Source: an uncultured Clostridia bacterium | GTDB taxonomy: Bacteria; Bacillota; Clostridia; Christensenellales; UBA1242 | DNA length: 6,591 nucleotides | Reading direction: 5' to 3' | Assembly: GCA_947626175.1 (NCBI GenBank) | Contig: CANQRE010000045.1 | Location: 1-6,591 of the forward strand | Notes under the pieces: generated by a model | The model's input: only the letters and a program-made list of their open reading frames with translations | Database searches by the model: none | Told to the model about the DNA's origin: nothing | Shown: positions 1 to 5,618 of the stretch, piece after piece | Numbering within the stretch: the first letter of the stretch is position 1 | Layout of the letters: each line of letters begins with the position of its first letter | Program-made: the position numbers and the translations under genes

Positions 1-1152
1 CGTTCTTAGCGACACACCTTCTTCAAACTTTTCACCATAAATTTGAACATAAACATTTTCATTGTCGGAATATGTTTTGATATATATTGGAGCAGAAAGG
101 TTGTTTTTGAACACAAGATCACTGAAGCCTTCGGAAACCATGGCATCAAGCGACAATGGAACATAACTTGCTGGGAGCGAATGATGGCTGACTTGCAATA
201 TGTCCACCCCTGCAAGCAACAGCGCATTGTAAAGCGTGGTTGATGCTTGGCAAACGCCACCGCCAGAACCTTTGACATAAGCGCCATTGACGATGATGTT
301 GGCTTGCTTATAGCCATTTTCAAGCGTTCTTGGGCCTGTTACACTGTTAAAACTCATTTCTTCGCCTGGAAGCAACACTTGCCCATTAAACGCTTCAAGA
401 GCGCGCGACACATTGTTTTTCCGTGCATTTGACGATGAAGCATAGCTTGTTGAAAACGTGGAGCGAAGCGAAATTGCCTGCAAAGCTTTTTCTTCATCAA
501 ACTCAATTGGAATTTCTGTGACTGGAATTTCTATTGTTGCCTGTTTGTTTTGCTGCAATGCTATGTCAATTTGCTTGTAAAGCTCACCGCGATTTACGCA
601 AACTCCATTCTCGCCTTTTGAAAGTGAAAACATTGTTTCTGCATTTGGATCAAACACAATTTGTGGCTCTTTGACAGGCCTGTCAATTTCGGCGGCTATG
701 GATTCTATTTTTTCTTCAAGGCCGCCAAGCACAGTTTTGTAAGAAACGTTGACCAAAAGGCCATTTTGTTTGATTTCATTTTTCTTTTTCATCCTTTCAA
801 ACAAATTTCCTTCCCGTCCGTTTTTTAATATTTGCGTAAGCACTGGCTCAACTTCATTTTTGATTTCAAAATCATTGCCATAAAACTCCCATCTTTTGTC
901 GTTATATGTAAGGGTGAGTTTTATGTCCGAACGCGTTGAAAGAAGTGAATAAGAAATTATGTTTTGCGCTTGATTTCGTGTCATCCCCGAAACATCAATG
1001 CCGTTGACCACAGTCCCATCCAAAAAAGTGTCCTTGGCAGAAAGATTGTCAACAAAAAAGAATTGGCAAAACAAAATCAGTGCAACCGCAAATATCGCTG
1101 CGCCCAGTCCCCAATACAAACCTGACCATTTTTTTGTTTTGCCACTTGACAT
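1..1152 (-). CDS. VanW/YoaR-family membrane-anchored cell-envelope protein (3' end off the window)
   Basis: The frame is open for 384 codons from the ATG at 1152 to the window edge, so the C-terminus is missing. Residues 1-10 are short and basic. Residues 11-33 form one hydrophobic segment (signal anchor), placing the rest outside the membrane. Residues about 45-215 look like the YoaR/peptidoglycan-binding-4 type region that usually precedes VanW. Residues about 232-360 are a clear VanW domain: FSTSYASSSNARKNNV, then LPGEEMSFNSVTGPRT, then GSGGGVCQASTTLYNALL at 295-312 with the conserved Cys301, then the HHSLPASYVPL block with His323/324. VanW proteins are named from glycopeptide-resistance clusters but are widespread in Firmicutes; their biochemical role is not settled, and this one alone does not indicate vancomycin resistance. 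A G5 domain often follows and may lie beyond the edge. The start is firm: an in-frame TGA lies five codons upstream with no other start codon between. The gene lies 28 bases after cca on the same strand. No Shine-Dalgarno sequence is visible. Confidence 0.93.
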   Translation of the reverse strand, partial: MSSGKTKKWSGLYWGLGAAIFAVALILFCQFFFVDNLSAKDTFLDGTVVNGIDVSGMTRNQAQNIISYSLLSTRSDIKLTLTYNDKRWEFYGNDFEIKNEVEPVLTQILKNGREGNLFERMKKKNEIKQNGLLVNVSYKTVLGGLEEKIESIAAEIDRPVKEPQIVFDPNAETMFSLSKGENGVCVNRGELYKQIDIALQQNKQATIEIPVTEIPIEFDEEKALQAISLRSTFSTSYASSSNARKNNVSRALEAFNGQVLLPGEEMSFNSVTGPRTLENGYKQANIIVNGAYVKGSGGGVCQASTTLYNALLLAGVDILQVSHHSLPASYVPLSLDAMVSEGFSDLVFKNNLSAPIYIKTYSDNENVYVQIYGEKFEEGVSLRT

Positions 1153-1158
1153 GTTTTT

Positions 1159-1164
1159 ATTATG
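1159..1164 (-). promoter_or_regulatory. Possible internal -10 element for the VanW gene
   Basis: On the minus strand, CATAAT (5/6 match to TATAAT) is followed by exactly six bases (AAAAAC) and then the ATG. A matching -35 is poor: the best candidate is TTTAAA at 1184-1189 (4/6) with a long 19-base spacer that overlaps the end of cca. It may be a weak internal promoter giving a leaderless mRNA, or chance in AT-rich DNA, with VanW expressed by read-through from cca. Confidence 0.35.
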
Positions 1165-1180
1165 TCAAAATGCAAAAAAA

Positions 1181-2395
1181 TTATTTAAATTTGTGATAAT
1201 GTCTTTTGCCAATGTTCTTTATAAGCGCATCTGTTGCATTGACGCATTTGCCATCAAACACATCGCTTAGTGCTTCCATCAGCACGCCTTCATAAGCTTT
1301 TTCTGGCATTGACGGAAAATTCTTTTTCAAATCCTTTGCCGTGATTTTTAGATCCGTTGTTTTGATCACAAGCTTGTGAGCAATGATATATCTGTAAAAG
1401 AAATTATACTTTTGTGCCAAAAATTTTGATTTTTTTATCAAAATTTCATAAATTTGAGGGAAATTATCAAAATATTTGAAAAAATATTGCTTGTTCTTTA
1501 AGTGATTTAAGGCGTCATAATAGCCCGAGATCACATTTATAAATTCGGCTTCCTTTTTTTTGCTTAGACCTGTTTCATCCAAAACTTTTGTAACAAAATA
1601 CGAAACGCTTGCTGGCTTTTGGGCGTCTATCATGTCAATGACGAAAGCCTTGAATTTGTCATCACAGCGGGCAATCATGTGCGGAACGATATGGTCAAAA
1701 TCAAAGCCAAGTTTTTTCCAAATGCCAAGTTTGTTGTAAAAATAAATGGCTTTTGCAGCACCTTTGTTTGTTGTGCGATTAAACAGTTTTTGGATTTCCT
1801 CCGCCATTTTTTGCTTTGACAAATCCTTTATGTTTGAAATGTTTTTTTGCGCCGCCGCAAGTGTTTGAGGAACAATTGTGAAGCCATATTCCCCCACAAG
1901 ACGCAGCATTCTGAAAATCCTTATGCCATCATCTTGCATAACTTGTGGGCCAACAACCCTGATGCGTTTTTTCTTTAGGTCAGTTATGCCATCAAAAGGA
2001 TCAATGATTTTTTGCGAGTTGATTTCATAATAAATGCTGTTCACCGTGAAATCACGCCTTTGAGCATCTGTTTGCAAATCGGAAACAAAAACAACTTCTG
2101 AAGGCGTGTGGCCACTGACATATGTTTCCTTGCGAAAAGTGGCATAATCAAAACTCTTGTCTTCGGTCACAATTTTGCAAGTTCCAAGAGTTTTGTTTTT
2201 GTTTTTGAGCGAAAATTCACTTCCGGCAAGTTTTTTTTCAAGTTTGTCAAGCGTTAATGCACTGCACAAATCCTCGTCTTCACAGCTTCGCCCCAAAAGG
2301 CTGTTTCGAACAAAGCCGCCAACAAGATAAAACTCGCCGCCAACAATTTTTGCCAGCTTTTTTGCACTTTCACTTGGCTCAATTTCTTTTAACAT
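1181..2395 (-). CDS. cca: CCA-adding tRNA nucleotidyltransferase (class II)
   Basis: This enzyme adds or repairs the 3'-terminal CCA of tRNAs in the cytoplasm, using CTP and ATP without a nucleic-acid template. The 404 residues fit the usual class II length. From the ATG at 2395 the order is: nucleotide-binding motif YLVGGFVRNSLLGR at 23-36 (an Asn where the family usually has Asp after the Arg); metal-binding carboxylates D40-E41-D42; RRDFTVNS at 113-120; DPFDG at 132-136; the base-selecting helix DDGIRIFRMLRLVGEYGF at 155-172, with the conserved D..R...R pattern; and a neck motif near 193-205 (LSKQKMAEEIQKLF). The C-terminal half is helical and poorly conserved, as expected for the body and tail domains. 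An in-frame TTG at 2434 would add 13 residues, but it lies upstream of the -35 box, so the ATG at 2395 is preferred; it coincides with the predicted transcription start. The gene ends TAA and is followed closely by the VanW gene. Confidence 0.93.
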   Translation of the reverse strand: MLKEIEPSESAKKLAKIVGGEFYLVGGFVRNSLLGRSCEDEDLCSALTLDKLEKKLAGSEFSLKNKNKTLGTCKIVTEDKSFDYATFRKETYVSGHTPSEVVFVSDLQTDAQRRDFTVNSIYYEINSQKIIDPFDGITDLKKKRIRVVGPQVMQDDGIRIFRMLRLVGEYGFTIVPQTLAAAQKNISNIKDLSKQKMAEEIQKLFNRTTNKGAAKAIYFYNKLGIWKKLGFDFDHIVPHMIARCDDKFKAFVIDMIDAQKPASVSYFVTKVLDETGLSKKKEAEFINVISGYYDALNHLKNKQYFFKYFDNFPQIYEILIKKSKFLAQKYNFFYRYIIAHKLVIKTTDLKITAKDLKKNFPSMPEKAYEGVLMEALSDVFDGKCVNATDALIKNIGKRHYHKFK

Positions 2396-2401
2396 ATTTT
2401 T

Positions 2402-2430
2402 ATGATAAAACCCTTTTTGTTTTTTGTCAA
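2402..2430 (-). promoter_or_regulatory. Promoter of cca (near-consensus sigma-A type, leaderless geometry)
   Basis: Read on the minus strand, a perfect TTGACA (2425-2430) and TATCAT (2402-2407, 5/6 match) are separated by the optimal 17 bases (2408-2424). Six bases separate the -10 from the ATG at 2395, so normal start-site spacing puts +1 on the A of the start codon. No 5' untranslated region, and so no ribosome binding site, can exist if this promoter is used. Confidence 0.78.
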
Positions 2431-2449
2431 GCAAATGAATTTATTTGAC
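2426..2449. repeat. Imperfect 24-bp dyad spanning both -35 boxes
   Basis: The centre lies between 2437 and 2438. Outer arms GTCAA/TTGAC and inner arms AAAT/ATTT pair symmetrically, with three pairs of bases that do not match, giving 18 of 24 symmetric positions. The outer arms are the two -35 boxes themselves, so only the inner arms are independent evidence. It could be an operator for a dimeric regulator shared by both genes, or simply the result of AT-rich back-to-back promoters. Confidence 0.3.
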
Positions 2450-2474
2450 TTTAAGGGCAATTATTTTGTATATT
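2445..2474 (+). promoter_or_regulatory. Promoter of the P-type ATPase gene (leaderless geometry)
   Basis: TTGACT (2445-2450, 5/6 match) and TATATT (2469-2474, 5/6 match) are separated by 18 bases. Transcription would start about 6-7 bases after the -10, on or next to the second ATG at 2481. The in-frame TGA at 2475-2477 directly precedes the first ATG at 2478, so the gene cannot start further upstream. Its -35 box is 14 bases from that of the divergent cca promoter, so two polymerases are unlikely to occupy the pair together. Confidence 0.7.
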
Positions 2475-2477
2475 TGA

Positions 2478-4871
2478 ATGATGAAGAAAAACGTTCAGGA
2501 TTTTCAAATTGTGCGTTACAGCCCAAACAAAGACATCGGTTTGACGCAAGCTGAAATTGCAGAGCGAAACGAGCATAAACTTACAAACAGTTCATCTGTT
2601 AAGTCATCTCGTTCCTATTTTTCTATTTTTGTTAAAAACATTTTCACTTATTTTAACCTTATTTGGATTTTGATTGCAATTGCTCTTGTTTGTGTTGGAG
2701 CTTACAGCGATTTGCTGTTTTTGCTGGTTATCACCTGCAACACCGCCATGGCAATTATTCAAGAATGCAGAGCAAAATACAGCGTTGAAAAACTTTCGCT
2801 TGTGGCAATGCCAAAAATAAAGGCCTTGCGAGATGGAACAAGGGTTGAAATCGGCTCTGAAAGCCTTGTTCTTGATGACGTGATTGAACTTGCCAGCGGA
2901 GACCAAATTCCTGCCGACTGCATTGTTTTGGACGGCGAAATTGAAGTGAATGAAAGCCTGCTCACCGGCGAAAGCGAGCCAATAAAAAAAGGCGTGGATG
3001 ACAAAATCCTTGCAGGCAGTTTTTTGGTTTCAGGAAAATGCAAGGCAAGAGTTGACAAAATTGGAAAGGAAAATTACATTCAAACTGTTGCCGCAAAAGC
3101 CAAGGAATTTAAGGCTCCATCATCCAACTTGTTCAAAGACATCAACCGCTTGCTTAGATACATTGGAATTGCACTTATTCCGCTTGGAATTTTGACATTT
3201 GTGAAGGAATATGTTTTGCTGGACAGCACTTTGAAGGATTCATTCACCGCAACGGCTGGAGCAATAACTGGAATGATTCCCGCAGGAATGTTTTTACTGA
3301 TCACCATTGCATTGTCAATTGGAGTTGTCAAGCTTGCCCGCAAAAAAACACTGGTCAAGGACATATACTCAATTGAAATGCTTGCAAGAAGCAACGTTTT
3401 GTGCCTTGACAAAACAGGAACAATCACTGACGGCACAATGAATGTTGTTGAAACAATTTACACCTCAAAAAGAAAAAAGGAAACCGTTGACAAAATTTTG
3501 TCCAACATTTTGGGATGGCAGGAAACTTCCAACTCCACAACGCTTGCACTTGTGAAAGAATTTGGAAAACGAAAAGATATGAAAATTGCGGCAAATCTTG
3601 AATTTTCGTCTTCTAGAAAATATTCTGCAACAACTTTCAAAAACGGAAAAACATATTATATTGGTGCTCCAACTTTTGTGAAGGCAACCCTTGATGAAAG
3701 CTATGCCGAAATCTTAAAACAAAAATTGGAGGCAGGCGAAAGAGTGGTTGCTTTGACTGAATCGGATCAACCTTTTGATGAGAAAAAAGCACCTTCATCC
3801 ACCAAAACACTTGCCCTTATCGTGCTTGAGGACCACATCCGTGAAGACGCAATTGAAACAATCAAGTGGTTTAAGGAAAACGATGTTGAGATCAAAATCA
3901 TTTCAGGTGACGACCCCCTCACCGTTTCAAAAATCGCCGAAAGAGTGGGAGTTGCCGATTGCGACAAATATGTTTCGCTGGAAGGCGTTTCACTTGAAGA
4001 AGTTGAAAAACTGGCGGCTCAGTTCACCGTTTTTGGAAGAGTGTCGCCGGAACAAAAATATGTTATTGTTAAATCTCTTAAAAAAATTGGAAAAGTTGTG
4101 GCCATGACTGGCGATGGAGTCAATGACACGCTTGCCCTTAAGGAAGCCGACTGCTCAATTGCAATGGCTGATGGAAGCGAAGTTGCAAGAAACATTTCAA
4201 AACTTGTGCTTTTGAATTCAAACTTTACTTCCCTTCCATGCGTTGTCAAGGAAGGGAGACAAGTGATCAACAACGTGCAAAACTCTTCTGCCCTGTTTTT
4301 GATGAAAACATTTTTCACACTTGTGATGTGCCTTGCAACACTTGTTATGGTTGTGCATTATCCTTGCGTTCCACGCCAATTGTTCCTGATGGAAATGTTT
4401 GTCATTGGCCTGCCATCACTGCTTTTAACCTTTCAGCCAAACACTTCGCTCATACAAGGAAACTTTATTCCGCAAGTCCTTAAGAAATCAATTCCAAGGG
4501 CGCTGCTGTTGATTTTGAATGTGCTTGTTGTCATCTTCCTTGGCAGTGACATTTTTGGCACACTTTCCGCAACCGAATATGACACACTTGTCACTCTTGT
4601 GCTAACCTTTACCGGATTTTTGAATCTTGTGTCACTGTGCATTCCTTTCACCACCCTTAAGTCCATCACCGTGGCATCTTCATTTGTTTTGCTTTTGGCG
4701 GCCAGCCTTATTATGCCACAATTCTTCACAATGACTGACTTTAGTTTTGTTGTGATTGTCACATTTTTTGCAATCATGGCGTTTTCAGGCATCATTCTGC
4801 TGCTTTGGGCGCTGTTTAAAGACAAAATCAACTTTAATCCGACAGGATTTAAGTGGCGAAAAAAACGTTAA
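2478..4871 (+). CDS. P-type cation-transporting ATPase (CtpE/YoaB-like, 10 membrane segments, ion unknown)
   Basis: This is an ATP-driven cation pump of the cytoplasmic membrane, 797 residues from the first ATG (796 from the tandem ATG at 2481). Motifs in order: actuator TGES at 163-166; phosphorylation site DKTGT at 311-315 (Asp311); nucleotide-binding region FSSSRKYS at 376-383 and GAP at 396-398; SGDDP at 476-480; Lys527 in SPEQK; and hinge TGDGVNDTLALKEAD at 544-558. Hydrophobic segments lie near 47-72, 76-95, 226-246, 256-285, 600-625, 633-653, 674-695, 703-722, 727-748 and 754-780. No N-terminal heavy-metal domain or CPC motif is present, which excludes the P1B class. M4 reads MIPAGM where Ca2+-pumping P2 ATPases have PEGL. 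M6 reads EMFVIGLPSLLL instead of an N..D pattern. From memory, this organisation resembles CtpE of Mycobacterium (Ca2+) and YoaB/MgtA of lactic streptococci (Mn2+ or Ca2+). The substrate is therefore open. The gene is a single-gene transcription unit ended by the hairpin at 4871-4900. Confidence 0.93.
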   Translation: MMKKNVQDFQIVRYSPNKDIGLTQAEIAERNEHKLTNSSSVKSSRSYFSIFVKNIFTYFNLIWILIAIALVCVGAYSDLLFLLVITCNTAMAIIQECRAKYSVEKLSLVAMPKIKALRDGTRVEIGSESLVLDDVIELASGDQIPADCIVLDGEIEVNESLLTGESEPIKKGVDDKILAGSFLVSGKCKARVDKIGKENYIQTVAAKAKEFKAPSSNLFKDINRLLRYIGIALIPLGILTFVKEYVLLDSTLKDSFTATAGAITGMIPAGMFLLITIALSIGVVKLARKKTLVKDIYSIEMLARSNVLCLDKTGTITDGTMNVVETIYTSKRKKETVDKILSNILGWQETSNSTTLALVKEFGKRKDMKIAANLEFSSSRKYSATTFKNGKTYYIGAPTFVKATLDESYAEILKQKLEAGERVVALTESDQPFDEKKAPSSTKTLALIVLEDHIREDAIETIKWFKENDVEIKIISGDDPLTVSKIAERVGVADCDKYVSLEGVSLEEVEKLAAQFTVFGRVSPEQKYVIVKSLKKIGKVVAMTGDGVNDTLALKEADCSIAMADGSEVARNISKLVLLNSNFTSLPCVVKEGRQVINNVQNSSALFLMKTFFTLVMCLATLVMVVHYPCVPRQLFLMEMFVIGLPSLLLTFQPNTSLIQGNFIPQVLKKSIPRALLLILNVLVVIFLGSDIFGTLSATEYDTLVTLVLTFTGFLNLVSLCIPFTTLKSITVASSFVLLLAASLIMPQFFTMTDFSFVVIVTFFAIMAFSGIILLLWALFKDKINFNPTGFKWRKKR

Positions 4872-4900
4872 AAAAACGGCCCTTGCAAGGGCTGTTTTTT
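4871..4900. terminator. Bidirectional intrinsic terminator between converging genes
   Basis: A run of six A, then a GC-rich dyad whose core GCCCTTGCAAGGGC (4879-4892) is a perfect 14-bp palindrome, then a run of six T. The stem extends outward through one G·T wobble (4878/4893), a C-G pair and the A/T tracts, so either strand gives a hairpin followed by a U-run. Its first base is the last base of the ATPase stop codon. It lies 68 bases beyond the stop of the opposing gene, so it can end both transcription units. The wobble favours the plus-strand transcript, since the minus strand has a C/A mismatch there. Confidence 0.88.
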
Positions 4901-4901
4901 G

Positions 4902-4980
4902 TTTTAATTTTTAAACTTCAGGCTTAATTTTTAACTTTTAAATTCAGACTTTAATTTGAAGTTCAAACTTAATTTGTTTT
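4902..4980. repeat. Degenerate AT-rich tandem repeat (about four units)
   Basis: Units beginning near 4903, 4923, 4949 and 4968 each start with a version of CTTTAATTT. The first three continue into a version of AACTTCA; the last breaks off after about 9 bases. Unit length varies from about 19 to 26 bases. The tract lies between the terminator and the stop codon of the membrane protein gene and overlaps its last few codons, so it forms that gene's 3' untranslated region. No function is evident; slippage in AT-rich DNA explains it. Confidence 0.4.
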
Positions 4981-5616
4981 AAAGCTATCGAACTGCTTGA
5001 ATAGCGAATATGTGTTTGCTTTTTGCGAAATCGTTACTGCATACTCTGTTGCATTTGTTTTGTTTGAAAACTTTACTTTGACATACATTTTCAATTCTTC
5101 AACAGCATCACTTTCCGACAATGCAAAACAAACTGAGGAGAACGTAAGCGTTGAAGAAGTTAAATATATGTTCGGGCATAACCTTCCATCATTATATCGG
5201 AGTGCTTGCTCATCACGATAGTTAAATTCAACATATTTGCCTTTTTTAAGCTCATTTTGAATGCTTGTCCAAGTTGGCGCTTCGGCTTGATTTGAAATTG
5301 TGTAATCCCCAAGCCTGCCACTGAAAAGTGCAACCAAATAATTGGTTTCAAAAATTTGATCAAATTCCTTTAAAAACTCTTCGTGTTTTTCTTCGCCAGA
5401 TGAAAACTGACCAACAATGTTGTCGCCATCATGAATCACAATCGATGAAGGCGAAGAAATCAAATTTGGCTTTAAATTGACTTGAACGCACGCTCCAACA
5501 ATCACAAGCACGCTGATCAGGCACACAACAACAAGCACAACCAAGGCAATTATGCGTGAAGTTTTTTTCCTTTTTACAACGTTTGTGTGATCTACCATCA
5601 ACTCATTCTTCGGCAT
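4969..5616 (-). CDS. Single-pass membrane protein of unknown function, coupled to ftsH
   Basis: I do not recognise the family. The 215-residue protein has a 21-residue polar N-terminus with a basic stretch (KRKK at 15-18), one strong hydrophobic segment at about 22-45, and a soluble C-terminal part. The positive-inside rule puts the C-terminal domain outside the cell. That domain (about 50-215) mixes predicted strands and short helices and has two cysteines (147 and 163) that could form a disulphide. VGAC at 40-43 looks like a lipobox, but the long N-terminal region makes a lipoprotein less likely than a plain anchor. The start at 5616 is well supported: it lies 2 bases after the ftsH stop, with AAAGGAG seven bases upstream of the ATG. 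Expression is therefore probably translationally coupled to ftsH. Being in this operon suggests, but does not show, a role at the membrane with FtsH as partner or substrate. Confidence 0.85.
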   Translation of the reverse strand: MPKNELMVDHTNVVKRKKTSRIIALVVLVVVCLISVLVIVGACVQVNLKPNLISSPSSIVIHDGDNIVGQFSSGEEKHEEFLKEFDQIFETNYLVALFSGRLGDYTISNQAEAPTWTSIQNELKKGKYVEFNYRDEQALRYNDGRLCPNIYLTSSTLTFSSVCFALSESDAVEELKMYVKVKFSNKTNATEYAVTISQKANTYSLFKQFDSFKTN

Positions 5617-5618
5617 GA

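Noticed and set aside
6..432. Short frames on both strands at the left edge
   Set aside because: They overlap the VanW domain coding sequence in other frames and encode nothing recognisable.
1..1152. Vancomycin resistance locus, because of the VanW domain
   Set aside because: No vanH, vanA/B-type ligase, vanX or VanRS two-component genes are nearby. VanW-domain proteins are common outside resistance clusters.
2451..2477. A Mn2+-sensing (yybP-ykoY) or Mg2+ riboswitch upstream of the cation ATPase
   Set aside because: Such leaders need roughly 100 bases or more between promoter and start codon. Here the -10 box is about 3-6 bases from the ATGs, so there is no room for one.
3080..3436. Long minus-strand frames inside the ATPase gene (also near 4433-4831 and 4019-4318)
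   Set aside because: They lie wholly within a well-conserved ATPase coding region, resemble no family, and show no promoter or ribosome binding site.
5488..5499. Lipobox (VGAC) suggesting that the 215-residue protein is a lipoprotein
   Set aside because: The cysteine is at residue 43 after a long charged N-terminus, beyond the usual signal-peptide range; a simple membrane anchor fits better. It remains a minor alternative.
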